Assembly: GCF_006874475.1 (NCBI RefSeq)
Contig: NZ_VIRM01000011.1
Location: 1-64,000, forward strand
Length of the DNA: 64,000 nt
Source of the DNA: Microbispora hainanensis
GTDB taxonomy: Bacteria > Actinomycetota > Actinomycetes > Streptosporangiales > Streptosporangiaceae
Direction: 5' to 3'
Part shown: positions 24,884 to 33,575 of the stretch, in pieces
Layout: each line of letters opens with the position of its first letter
Numbering within the stretch: position 1 is the first letter of the stretch
Translations under genes and position numbers: made by a program
Notes under the pieces: model-generated
Told to the model about the DNA's origin: nothing
The model's database searches: none
The model's input: the letters and a program-made list of their open reading frames with translations, nothing else

Positions 24884-25713
24884 CCCCGACAGCGAGACGG
24901 ACCGCGCTGCTGTGGGTCGCCCGGCACGCGCCGGCCATCGCGCTCGCGCTGATGTTCCTCGGCCCGCTGGTGTTCATCGCGCTCACGGCCCTGATGACCG
25001 ACCGGCAGGCGCTCACCTCCGACCTGTGGCCGCACACCTGGAACTGGGGCAACTTCGCCGAGATCTTCGAGAAGGCGCCGCTGCTGACCTGGATCCGCAA
25101 CACGCTGCTCTACTCGGTGCTCGCCACCGCGTTCATGCTGGTGTCGTCGATCCCCGTGGCGTACGCGCTGGCGCGGTTCCGCTTCCGCGGGCGGCGGCTG
25201 GCGTTCCTGCTGGTCATCACGATGATGATGCTGCCGCCGCAGGTCGTGGCCGTGCCGATCTACCTGATCTGGGCCCGCTTCCACCTGACCGGCACGCTGT
25301 GGCCGCTGATCCTGCCGATGCTGCTCGGCGACGCGTTCTCGATCTTCCTGCTGCGCCAGTTCCTCGTGACGATCCCGCGGGAGTACTCCGACGCGGCGAA
25401 GGTCGACGGCTGCGGCGAGTTCCGCACGCTCGTGCGGGTGGTCCTGCCGATGGCCCGCCCGGCCATCGCCGCGGTGGCGCTCTTCCAGTTCTTCTACTGC
25501 TGGAACGACTACTACGGACCTCTGCTGTACGCCGGTACCGACCTGGACAACTGGACGCTGTCGCTGGGGCTGGCGGCGTTCCGGTCGGTGCACCGCGTGC
25601 AGTGGAACCTCACCATGGCCGCCACGCTGCTGGCCATGGCCCCGGTGATCATCGTGTTCTTCTTCGCCCAGAAGGTCTTCATCGAGGGCGTCAAGCTGAC
25701 GGGAGTCAAATGA
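24880..25713 (+). CDS. csnG: Sugar ABC transporter permease CsnG
   Basis: MalG/UgpE-type permease of 277 residues. Helices include IALALMFLGPLVFIALTALM and AFLLVITMMMLPPQVVAVPI; the coupling loop is SDAAKVDGCGEFRTLVRVVL. GTG 24880 overlaps the csnF stop by 4 bases and follows GGAGG (GAGGAGGAATCGTG), which settles the start; the open frame extends far upstream as a shadow. Stop overlaps the csnH start (ATGA). Confidence 0.88.
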   Translation: MTPTARRTALLWVARHAPAIALALMFLGPLVFIALTALMTDRQALTSDLWPHTWNWGNFAEIFEKAPLLTWIRNTLLYSVLATAFMLVSSIPVAYALARFRFRGRRLAFLLVITMMMLPPQVVAVPIYLIWARFHLTGTLWPLILPMLLGDAFSIFLLRQFLVTIPREYSDAAKVDGCGEFRTLVRVVLPMARPAIAAVALFQFFYCWNDYYGPLLYAGTDLDNWTLSLGLAAFRSVHRVQWNLTMAATLLAMAPVIIVFFFAQKVFIEGVKLTGVK

Positions 25714-26972
25714 AGCTGGCCGTTGTCGGGGGCGGTTCCACGTACACGCCGGAGCTGATCGACGGTTTCGCCCGCCTGCGCGGTGAGCTGCCGCTGTCGG
25801 AGATCGCGCTCGTCGACCCCGACGAGCACCGGCTCGCGACGGTCGCCGGGATGGCCCGGCGGATGCTCGCCCGCGCCGGGCATCCCGCCGCGCTGACCAC
25901 CTCCACCCGCGTGGAGGACGGCGTCGCCGGGGCCGCGGCGGTGCTGCTCCAGCTGCGCGTGGGCGGCCAGGCCGCCAGGAACGTCGACGAGACCCTGCCG
26001 CTGGAGTGCGGCTGCGTCGGGCAGGAGACCACGGGCGCCGGGGGCCTCGCCAAGGCCCTGCGGACCGTGCCGGTGGTGCTCGACATCGCCGAGAAGGTGC
26101 GCGCGCACGCGCCCGGCGCGTGGATCGTCGACTTCACCAACCCCGTCGGCATCGTCACCCGGGCGCTGCTCGACGCCGGGCACCGGGCCATCGGGCTGTG
26201 CAACGTGGCCATCGGGTTCCAGCGCCGCTTCGCCGCCCTGCTCGGCGTGGCCCCCGAGCGGATCGCGCTCGGTCACGCCGGGCTCAACCACCTCACCTGG
26301 GAGCGGTCGGTCCTGCTGGACGGCGTGGACGTGCTGCCCCGCCTGCTGGACGAGCACGGCGAGGGCATCGCCGAGTCGGTCGGCCTGCCGGTGGAGCTGG
26401 TCCGCCACCTGCGCGCCGTGCCGTCGTACTACTTGCGGTACTTCTACGAGCACGACCGCGTGGTGGCCGAGCAGCGCAGCTCGCCGTCCCGGGCGGCCGA
26501 GGTCGCGGCGATGGAGTCGGCGCTGCTGGAGATGTACGCCGACCCGGCCGTGGACACCAAGCCCGACCTGCTGAACAAGCGCGGCGGCGCCTTCTACTCG
26601 GAGGCCGCCGTCGCCCTGGTCGCCTCGCTCATGGGCGACCGCGGGGACGTGCAGGTCGTGAACACCCGCAACAACGGCACGCTGCCGTTCCTCGACGACG
26701 ACGCGGTGATCGAGGTGCCGGCCGCCGTTGGAGCCGCCGGGGCCGCCCCGCTGCCCGTCGAGCCCGTGGAGCCGCTCTATCGGGGCCTGATCGCCCACGT
26801 GTCGGCGTACGAGTCGCTGGCCCTGGAGGCGGCCCTGGACGGCGGCGAGGACCGCGTCAGGGACGCGCTGCTGGCCCATCCGCTGGTCGGGCAGGCGTCC
26901 CTCGCCGACGGCCTCGCCACGCGCCTCGTGGAGGCCAACCGCGCCTTCCTGCCGTGGGCGGTGGCGCGGTGA
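25710..26972 (+). CDS. csnH: Glycoside hydrolase family 4 enzyme CsnH
   Basis: NAD- and metal-dependent GH4 hydrolase of 420 residues, cytoplasmic. N-terminal Rossmann motif LAVVGGGSTYTPELI; substrate/NAD region QETTGAGGLAKALRTVPVVL; metal ligands expected in LCNVAIGF (Cys) and HAGLNHLTW (His); then DLLNKRGGAFYSEAAVALVA. GH4 enzymes cleave 6-phospho- or free alpha/beta-glucosides through an oxidation-elimination route; within the csn operon the likely substrate is a glucosamine oligomer or its phosphate. Four-base overlaps with both neighbours show tight coupling. Substrate specificity is inferred from synteny. Confidence 0.85.
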   Translation: MKLAVVGGGSTYTPELIDGFARLRGELPLSEIALVDPDEHRLATVAGMARRMLARAGHPAALTTSTRVEDGVAGAAAVLLQLRVGGQAARNVDETLPLECGCVGQETTGAGGLAKALRTVPVVLDIAEKVRAHAPGAWIVDFTNPVGIVTRALLDAGHRAIGLCNVAIGFQRRFAALLGVAPERIALGHAGLNHLTWERSVLLDGVDVLPRLLDEHGEGIAESVGLPVELVRHLRAVPSYYLRYFYEHDRVVAEQRSSPSRAAEVAAMESALLEMYADPAVDTKPDLLNKRGGAFYSEAAVALVASLMGDRGDVQVVNTRNNGTLPFLDDDAVIEVPAAVGAAGAAPLPVEPVEPLYRGLIAHVSAYESLALEAALDGGEDRVRDALLAHPLVGQASLADGLATRLVEANRAFLPWAVAR

Positions 26973-28003
26973 CCGCGGCGCGCACGGTGCTGGCGGTGGA
27001 CGGCGGCAACAGCAAGACCGACGTCGCCCTCGTCCGCGAGGACGGGACCGTGCTCGCCACGGCGCGCGGGCCCGCGTTCCTGCCGCAGAGCGCCGGGGCC
27101 GCCGCCGCCGTCGAGGTGATCGGCCGGACCGTGCGGCGCGCCCTCGCCGGCGGTACCGCCTCGCCGCCGTACGCCGACCACGTCGCGGCCTACCTCGCGG
27201 GCGCGGACCTGCCGGTGGAGGAGGAGGTGCTGCGGGCCGAGCTGCTCACACGCGGCTACGCCGCCGACGTCGCCGTGGGCAACGACACGTTCGCCCTGCT
27301 GCGGGCCGGCTCGTCCACCGGATGGGGCGTGGCCGTGGTCTGCGGCGCGGGGATCAACGCGGTCGGGGTCTCCGCTGCCGGGCGGATCGCCCGGTTTCCG
27401 GCGCTCGGCCGCGTCAGCGGCGACTGGGGCGGCGGGCACCACCTGGCCGAGGAGGCCTTCTGGCACGCCGTGCGCGCCGAGGACGGCCGCGGCGCCGCTA
27501 CCGTGCTCACCGAGGTCGTGCGCGCGTGCTTCGGCACCGCCACGGTCGAGGAGGCCGTCATCGGCCTGCACGTCGGCGACCTGCCGGCCGACCGGCTGCA
27601 CGCCCTCGTGCCGCCCCTGCTCGCGGCCGCCGCGGACGGCGACACGGTCGCCTGCTCGCTGGTGGAGCGGCAGGCCGAGGAGGTCGCGCTGCTCGGCGTC
27701 GTCGCCATGCGGCGGCTCGGCCTGCTCGCCGCGCCCTGCGAGGTCGTTCTCGGCGGCGGCGTGCTGACGGCCCGGCATCCCCTGCTGACGTCGCTGATCG
27801 AACGGCACTACGCCGAACGCGCGCCGCTCGCCCGGCTCGTCATCGCCGACGTGCCGCCGATCGTGGGCGCCGCCCTGCTCGGCCTCGACCGCCTCGGCGC
27901 GCCCTCCGAGGCCCACGCCCGGGTGCGTGCGCACTTCCTCAGGGACCCTCAGCCCTCGGCGGCGTCCTCCTCCGGCTCCTTCTCGATCACCGGCGAGCGG
28001 TAG
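26969..28003 (+). CDS. csnK: BadF/BadG-type sugar kinase CsnK
   Basis: ASKHA-fold ATPase/kinase of 344 residues related to N-acetylglucosamine kinase. Motifs: phosphate 1 TVLAVDGGNSKTDVALVRED, VAVGNDTFALLRAG, phosphate 2 GVAVVCGAGINAVGV, GDWGGGHHLAEEAFWHAV and adenosine-type VVLGGGVLTARHPLLTSLIE. GTG 26969 overlaps the csnH stop. Likely phosphorylates glucosamine or its oligomers as the last intracellular step before amino-sugar metabolism. The last 55 bases overlap, antisense, the 3' end of the convergent Lrp gene. Confidence 0.85.
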   Translation: MTAARTVLAVDGGNSKTDVALVREDGTVLATARGPAFLPQSAGAAAAVEVIGRTVRRALAGGTASPPYADHVAAYLAGADLPVEEEVLRAELLTRGYAADVAVGNDTFALLRAGSSTGWGVAVVCGAGINAVGVSAAGRIARFPALGRVSGDWGGGHHLAEEAFWHAVRAEDGRGAATVLTEVVRACFGTATVEEAVIGLHVGDLPADRLHALVPPLLAAAADGDTVACSLVERQAEEVALLGVVAMRRLGLLAAPCEVVLGGGVLTARHPLLTSLIERHYAERAPLARLVIADVPPIVGAALLGLDRLGAPSEAHARVRAHFLRDPQPSAASSSGSFSITGER

Positions 28004-28422
28004 TCGTACGGCGTGCTCAGGACGACGGTCGTGCGCGTGCTGACGTTGGCCGACGCGCGGATCTGCTGGAGCAACTCCTCCAGTGCCAGCGGGGACGCGA
28101 CGCGGACCTTGAGAATGTAACTTTCATCACCCGCGACGCTGTGACACGCCTCGATGGCGGTCAGATGGCTCAGCCGCTCCGGCGCGTCGTCCGGGGCGGA
28201 AGGGTCGATCGGCTTGATCGAGACGAACGCGGTCATCGGAAGCCCGATCTCGTCGTAGTCCACGAGAGCGGCGTATCCGCGGATGACACCACGCTTTTCC
28301 AGCCTGCGGACCCGCTGGTGCACTGCGGAGACCGACAGCCCGGTCTCCTTGGCCAGATCGGTGAAGCTCATCCGGCCGTCAGTCGCCAGCAGGGTGACGA
28401 TTCGGCGATCGATCTCCTCCAC
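27949..28422 (-). CDS. Lrp/AsnC family transcriptional regulator
   Basis: Regulator of 157 residues. N-terminal HTH: MEEIDRRIVTLLATDGRMSF, LAKETGLSVSAVHQRVRRLE; C-terminal RAM effector domain: IEACHSVAGDESYILKVRVA and STRTTVVLSTPYDYRSPVIE. Lrp proteins form octamers and sense amino acids in most cases; the ligand here is unknown. GTG start. It ends antisense inside csnK, so transcription of the two genes converges and overlaps. Confidence 0.88.
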   Translation of the reverse strand: MEEIDRRIVTLLATDGRMSFTDLAKETGLSVSAVHQRVRRLEKRGVIRGYAALVDYDEIGLPMTAFVSIKPIDPSAPDDAPERLSHLTAIEACHSVAGDESYILKVRVASPLALEELLQQIRASANVSTRTTVVLSTPYDYRSPVIEKEPEEDAAEG

Positions 28423-28509
28423 CCCAGCAACGGTAGCGCCGCCCAGGACTGTCTCGTCCCGAAGCCACCGAAATGCCGCCCAACCAGGACCGGCGGCAGG
28501 CGCCCGCGA

Positions 28510-30285
28510 TCACGCGTCGGCGGCCAGCGCCCTCACGTCGGGGTGCATGCCGGGGGTCGCCAGCACGAGCGCGGCGAGCGAGCCGAGGATCGTCACCGGC
28601 CGCGTCCTCGACGCCTCCACGGCGGCCAGGTAGCGCCAGGCCACCAGCTCGGCCACGTCGCCACGCGCGTCCGGGTCCACCCAGGCCGTGGCGATCATCG
28701 CCAGCAGGGCCGCCTCGGTCACCCAGTCCTCCGGCCCGTACGCCAGGTCGGTCAGCACGCTCCGGCGCGCGGATTCGGCCCACGCCTGGCCGGCCCGGTG
28801 GTGGGCGATGCCCAGGCAGGCCCACGCCTGGACCTGCCTGATCCACAGCGGCACGGCCGCGGGCTCGCCGTACGGCGACAGCGGCGGGTGGGCGAGCACG
28901 CCGAGCAGATCGTCGAGAGACAGGCCCGATAGGCGCACGGCGTGGTCGTAGGCGGCCGGCAGGTGCGGCCAGCGCAGCGCCGCGACGGCGGCGACGGCCT
29001 CCTGCGCCTCCCCGGACGGCGGCGGCACGGCGGGCACGGCCGTCATGTCCTGATAACGCCACACCCGCCGGGCCACACTCCGCACCGGGCCGTGGCCGTA
29101 CACCTCGGGCACGGTCAGCCGCGCGTCGGGGTCCGGCGCGCCGGCGACCGTCACCGCGAAGCCGGGCACGACCAGCGAGAAGGCGAGCAGCGCGCTGGGC
29201 GGCTCGGGGGCGGAGACCGTGAGCGCGCCGCCGGCCGGGACGTCCTCCTGCTCCACCACCTGGTAAAGCACGTCGATCACCGACTCGGTCGGACCGGGGA
29301 CGCGTCCCAGCCACAGGCGCAGCCCGCAGTGCTCGCCGAGCACCGCGTCGCCGTGCTCGTTGCCGGGGTCGTCGCGCAGGTGGTCGGCGAGCTCCACCAG
29401 GTGCCGGACGTCCCCGTCGCGCTCGAAGCGCATGCCGCAGGCGGCCGGATAGGCGTTCGGGTGCCGGGGCTCACGCCGCAGCGCGCGCTCCACCCACTCC
29501 AGGCCCTCCTCCGGGCGGCCGCTGCTGTGCAGCATCTCGCCGATGTCGGTGTACAGGGCCAGGTTGGCGGGGTCGTGCTCCAGCGCCCGCACCATGGCCC
29601 GCTCGGCCTCGGGCCACCGCTGCAGGTCGCGGCACGCGTACCCCTCGGCGAGGGCGGCCTGGAAGGACGGCGTGAGCGCGTAGGAGCGGGCGGCCAGCTC
29701 CGCCGCCTCCTCGGCCTCCCCCACCCGGCGCAGGAGGAGCGAGGCCAGCCACAGCAGCGACGCGTCGTCCGGGTGGGCGCGCAGCCCGCCCCGCACCAGG
29801 GCGACGTACGGCGCCAGCGCCTCGCGGCCGTCCTCCGGCACGGTGCCGGGCAGCCCGGAGGCCAGCAGCGAGACGAGCGAGCACAGGTCGCCGGGCGGGA
29901 TCCGCCCGGGCAGCTCGGGGTCGAGCACCCAGGGGACGTGCGCCCAGCGCCCCTCCGGCTCGTGCCGCTGCACCGAGACCAGCAGGCGCAGCGCGGCCAC
30001 GTGCTCGCCCCGCGCGGCCAGCGCGTGGGCGCGCGCCAGCGCGGTGCCGAGGAAGACGGGCTCGTCCAGCGGGAACAGGTCCGGCCCGCCGCCCGGCCCG
30101 GCCAGCAGCCGCGCCAGCATCTCGTGCGCCTCGGGCAGGGCGGGGTCGTGGGCCAGTGCCGCCGCGACGTGCGCGGCGGCGTGCCCGGTCTCCCCGTCGG
30201 CCAGGGCCAGCCGCGCCATGCTGACCTCGCCCTCGGCCTGGGCGCGGGGATCGTCCATGCCCTCGTCGATGCCCTCGTGCGTCAT
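28510..30285 (-). CDS. Tetratricopeptide-repeat protein
   Basis: Large cytoplasmic protein of 591 residues with TPR-type helical repeats: about residues 20-60 (LALADGETGHAAAHVAAALA), 155-215 (HPDDASLLWLASLLLRRVGE) and 215-285 (RWPEAERAMVRALEHDPANL, GRPEEGLEWVERALRREPRH). The C-terminal half has a beta-rich segment and a conserved-looking helical domain that includes WVTEAALLAMIATAWVDPDA. No catalytic motif is seen. Similar proteins occur in many Streptosporangiales and Streptomyces genomes without a known role. Acts probably as a scaffold (inference from TPRs). Confidence 0.75.
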   Translation of the reverse strand: MTHEGIDEGMDDPRAQAEGEVSMARLALADGETGHAAAHVAAALAHDPALPEAHEMLARLLAGPGGGPDLFPLDEPVFLGTALARAHALAARGEHVAALRLLVSVQRHEPEGRWAHVPWVLDPELPGRIPPGDLCSLVSLLASGLPGTVPEDGREALAPYVALVRGGLRAHPDDASLLWLASLLLRRVGEAEEAAELAARSYALTPSFQAALAEGYACRDLQRWPEAERAMVRALEHDPANLALYTDIGEMLHSSGRPEEGLEWVERALRREPRHPNAYPAACGMRFERDGDVRHLVELADHLRDDPGNEHGDAVLGEHCGLRLWLGRVPGPTESVIDVLYQVVEQEDVPAGGALTVSAPEPPSALLAFSLVVPGFAVTVAGAPDPDARLTVPEVYGHGPVRSVARRVWRYQDMTAVPAVPPPSGEAQEAVAAVAALRWPHLPAAYDHAVRLSGLSLDDLLGVLAHPPLSPYGEPAAVPLWIRQVQAWACLGIAHHRAGQAWAESARRSVLTDLAYGPEDWVTEAALLAMIATAWVDPDARGDVAELVAWRYLAAVEASRTRPVTILGSLAALVLATPGMHPDVRALAADA

Positions 30286-30361
30286 GCGTCCTCCGATCCG
30301 GCAGTCGTGATCATCACTCTGCCAGAGGGGGCCGGAGCGGCGCAGAGCGCGATCGTGGGCA

Positions 30362-31489
30362 TCAGTCCACGACGACGAGGTCTCTGGTCGTGTGGTTCAC
30401 CCGCTCTCCGGCGGTCTCGCCGCAGACGACGATGTCCTCGATCCGGGCGCCGTGCCGTCCGGGCAGGTAGATGCCCGGCTCGACGGAGAACGCGAACCCG
30501 GGTCGCAGCTCCTCGGTGTTGCCCGCGACGATGTACGGCTCCTCGTGGGTCTCCAGGCCGATGCCGTGCCCGGTGCGGTGGACGAAGTATTCGCCGTACC
30601 CCGCTTCGGCGATCACCTCGCGGGCGGCGGCGTCCACCGACTCGCAGGTCACGCCGGGCCTGACGTGGGCGCAGGCGGCCTCCTGGGCGCGCCTGAGCAC
30701 CTCGTAGTAGGCCACGTAGTCGGCCGGGGGCTCGCCCACGCAGTAGTTGCGCGTGGAGTCCGAGCAGTAGCCGCTCGGCATGACGCCGCCGATGTCGACC
30801 ACGACGGGCTCCCCGGGCCGGATGACGCGGTCGCTCAGCTCGGCGTGCGGGCTGGCGCCGTTCGGACCGGAGCCCACGATCACGAAGTCGACCCGGGCGT
30901 GTCCCGAGTCGATGATCGCTTCCGCGATGTCCTTGCCGACCTCGCGCTCGGTGCGCCCGGCCTTCAGAAACCGGGGCACCAGATTGTGCACGGCGTCGAT
31001 GGCCGCGCCCGCCTCCGCGAGCGCCGCCTTCTCCGCGGGCGACTTGCGCATCCGCAGGTCACGCAGGACGCTCCCGGCCAGCACCTGCTCGGCCTCGGGC
31101 ATGACCGAGCGGAACCGCAGCGACTGCATCGCCCACATGCGGTCGGCGAGCCCGATCCGGGCCACCGGGCCCAGGCGGCGGGCCACCTCGGCGTACGGGT
31201 CGTCGGTCTCGTCCCACGCGACGAACTCGATGCCGAGCCGGGAGGCGGGCGAGTGCTCGGCGGCGGGCAGCTCCAGGCGCGGCACCACCAGGAACGGCTC
31301 GCCGGACGCCGGCACGACCAGGCAGGTCAGCCGCTCCAGCGGCAGCGCGTCATAGCCGGTCACATAGCGCAGGTCGGGGCCCGGCGTCAGCAGCAGCGCG
31401 TCGAGGCCCGCGCGTTCGACGGCCTCGCTCACCGCCGCGGGACGGGTCGTGGGATACAGGTCGGAGGACTCCAAGGACGTCGTTGTCAC
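30362..31489 (-). CDS. M24-family Xaa-Pro peptidase (PepE/PepQ-like)
   Basis: Metallopeptidase of 375 residues with an N-terminal creatinase domain (DALLLTPGPDLRYVTGYDA) and a C-terminal pita-bread domain. The five metal ligands are in place: Asp in VVVDIGGVMPSG, Asp in YCSDSTRNYCVG, His in VHRTGHGIGLETHEEPY, Glu in FSVEPGIYLPG and Glu in GARIEDIVV. It cleaves dipeptides or X-Pro bonds in family members. It corresponds in position to M. tuberculosis Rv2089c (pepE), close to the exonuclease and helY genes. The gene is followed by the TPR gene on the same strand after 76 bases. Confidence 0.9.
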   Translation of the reverse strand: MTTTSLESSDLYPTTRPAAVSEAVERAGLDALLLTPGPDLRYVTGYDALPLERLTCLVVPASGEPFLVVPRLELPAAEHSPASRLGIEFVAWDETDDPYAEVARRLGPVARIGLADRMWAMQSLRFRSVMPEAEQVLAGSVLRDLRMRKSPAEKAALAEAGAAIDAVHNLVPRFLKAGRTEREVGKDIAEAIIDSGHARVDFVIVGSGPNGASPHAELSDRVIRPGEPVVVDIGGVMPSGYCSDSTRNYCVGEPPADYVAYYEVLRRAQEAACAHVRPGVTCESVDAAAREVIAEAGYGEYFVHRTGHGIGLETHEEPYIVAGNTEELRPGFAFSVEPGIYLPGRHGARIEDIVVCGETAGERVNHTTRDLVVVD

Positions 31490-31699
31490 GCGACCTAATC
31501 TAACCAGCAGCGCCCAAGACGACGTACGCAGGTGCGCATACCACAGCCGCCACGCGGGCGAGCTCCGCTGGGCTCTGGCTTATTCCACGGCATAGAAGAA
31601 AAGCAACCCCGGGGTGGATGCCAGACTGCTACGCTCCGCGTCAGGGCGATCACAGAACGTCCGTACGGCAGTGCAAGAGCGGCATCGAGAGCGAGACAA

Positions 31700-32611
31700 A
31701 TGGTCGGCGTAGTGGGCGGCACGAGGCCCGCCCTTCCCCCCGCGGACGACCGCGACCCGGGCACGACGCCCGGCGCCGTCCCCGCCGACACCCTCATGAT
31801 CCAGAAGGGCATGGTCCAGGACCTCGCCGGACGACGGTGGGCGGAGCGCCGGGACCGCGTGGCCGAGGAGCGCCGGGTCACCCTGGCGCTGCGGGAGGCG
31901 ATCCTGCCCGAGCCCGGCGCGTCGATCGACCTGCCCTACGCCCGGATCGCGGTCCGCTACGTCCCGGCGGGCCGTGCGTCGAGCCTCGGCGGGGACTGGT
32001 ACGACGCCGCGCCGCTGCCCGACGGGCGCATGTTCCTCGCGGTGGGCGACGTGTCGGGGCACGGCCTGCCCGCGATCGCCGAGATGGCCCAGCTGCGTCA
32101 CGCGCTGCTCGGCCTGAGCATGACGGGCGCCTGCCCCGGCAGGCTGCTGACGTGGCTGAACACCCTCGTCCTCACCCGGCTGGACGACACCACGGCGACG
32201 GCGGTGTGCGGCCACTTCGACCCGGCGACCCGCCTTTTCACGTGGGCACAGGCGGGCCACCCCGCCCCGATCCTGGTGCGTCGCGGGGGCGCGCGCCAGC
32301 TCGGGGCGCCCCGGGGAGTCGTGCTCGGGGCGACGTCGAGCCTGCCGTACGGGGTGGCCGACGTCCGCCTCGAGCCCGGCGACCTGCTGCTGATGTTCAC
32401 CGACGGCCTGGTCGAGCGCCGCTCGCGCGACATCGGCGCCGGGGTGTCCCTGATCCTGGACGCGGCCGTGACGACCGGGCTCGGCACGGCGGGAGCGGAC
32501 CTCGACGCGGGCCTCGACCGCCTGCTGGAGGCCATCGGCGGCCCCAACCCCGAGGACGACACCTGCCTGCTGGCCGTGGCGGTGACCGAAGAGGGTCCGC
32601 AGCGCGCCTGA
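31700..32611 (+). CDS. SpoIIE-type PP2C serine phosphatase
   Basis: Soluble phosphatase of about 303 residues. The catalytic domain starts near residue 65 (VRYVPAGRASSLGGDWYDAA) with metal-binding Asp in MFLAVGDVSGHGLPAIAEMA, then LLMFTDGLVERRSRD and PNPEDDTCLLAVAV. There is no GAF, PAS or receiver domain, only a short N-terminal helical region (DLAGRRWAERRDRVAEERRV). Such enzymes usually dephosphorylate anti-sigma-factor antagonists. The start is uncertain: the open frame begins at 31532; ATG 31700 or ATG 31796 are candidates. Neighbours do not include an anti-sigma pair. Confidence 0.8.
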   Translation: MVGVVGGTRPALPPADDRDPGTTPGAVPADTLMIQKGMVQDLAGRRWAERRDRVAEERRVTLALREAILPEPGASIDLPYARIAVRYVPAGRASSLGGDWYDAAPLPDGRMFLAVGDVSGHGLPAIAEMAQLRHALLGLSMTGACPGRLLTWLNTLVLTRLDDTTATAVCGHFDPATRLFTWAQAGHPAPILVRRGGARQLGAPRGVVLGATSSLPYGVADVRLEPGDLLLMFTDGLVERRSRDIGAGVSLILDAAVTTGLGTAGADLDAGLDRLLEAIGGPNPEDDTCLLAVAVTEEGPQRA

Positions 32612-32630
32612 CAGGCGTGACAATGGCAGG

Positions 32631-33530
32631 GTGCTGATGCTTCTCGACACCCCGTCGCTGTATTTCCGCGCCTTCTACGGGATCCCGGAGTCGGTGACCT
32701 CGCCGGACGGCATGCCGGTCAACGCGGTGCGCGGGCTCCTCGACATGATCGCCACCCTGGTCCGGCAGCACTCCCCCGCCCAGGTCGTGGCCTGCATGGA
32801 CGCCGATTGGCGGCCGGCGTTCCGGGTGGCCGCGATCCCGTCCTACAAGGCGCATCGGGTGGCGAGCGGCGACGAGGAGGAGGTGCCGGACACGCTGGCC
32901 CCGCAGGTCCCGGTCATCGAGGAGGTGCTCGACGCGCTCGGCATCGCCCGCGTCGGCGTCGCCGGATACGAGGCCGACGACGTGATCGGCACCTACGCGA
33001 CCGCCACGACCGGCGCCGTGGACATCGTCACCGGCGACCGCGACCTGTTCCAGCTCGTCGACGACGAGAAGCCCTGCCGCGCCCTTTACACAGTAAGGGG
33101 AATCCGCAACCTCCAGATCATCGACGAGGCGTTCGTCCGGGCGAAGTACGGCATCCCGGGCCGGGCGTACGCCGACTTCGCGACGCTGCGCGGCGACCCG
33201 AGCGACGGCCTGCCCGGTGTCGCCGGCATCGGCGAGAAGACGGCGGCGGCCCTCATCACGCGCTTCGGGTCGCTGTCCGCGCTGCTCGCCGCGCTGGACG
33301 ACGGGAGCGCCGACGGCTTCCCCGCGGGCGCGCGCAACAAGCTCGCCGCCGCCCGCGACTACCTGGAGGTCGCCCCCGCCGTGGTCCGGGTGGCCCACGA
33401 CGCCCCCGTCCCGGACGTCGACATCACGCTGCCCGCCGCGCCGCGCGACCCCGAGCGGCTGGTCGCGCTGTCGGAGAAGTACGGCCTGGACAGCCCGCTC
33501 AACCGCCTGCTCGCCACACTGACCCGGTAA
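32631..33530 (+). CDS. 5'-3' exonuclease (Pol I N-terminal domain type)
   Basis: Stand-alone FEN-type nuclease of 299 residues. Acidic active-site motifs: MLLDTPSLYFRAFYGIP, ACMDADWRPAFRVAAIPSYK with the Arg/Lys clamp, GYEADDVIGTYAT, IVTGDRDLFQLVDD, and the H3TH helix DPSDGLPGVAGIGEKTAAAL. It cleaves 5' flaps and nicks during replication and repair. It corresponds to Rv2090 of M. tuberculosis, which lies in the same neighbourhood (M24 peptidase on one side, helY on the other). GTG 32631 starts 19 bases after the phosphatase stop. Confidence 0.9.
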   Translation: MLMLLDTPSLYFRAFYGIPESVTSPDGMPVNAVRGLLDMIATLVRQHSPAQVVACMDADWRPAFRVAAIPSYKAHRVASGDEEEVPDTLAPQVPVIEEVLDALGIARVGVAGYEADDVIGTYATATTGAVDIVTGDRDLFQLVDDEKPCRALYTVRGIRNLQIIDEAFVRAKYGIPGRAYADFATLRGDPSDGLPGVAGIGEKTAAALITRFGSLSALLAALDDGSADGFPAGARNKLAAARDYLEVAPAVVRVAHDAPVPDVDITLPAAPRDPERLVALSEKYGLDSPLNRLLATLTR

Positions 33531-33575
33531 GGGCGTTTACAGCCCGATATGTCCACACTCGGGTAGGTTGATCGC

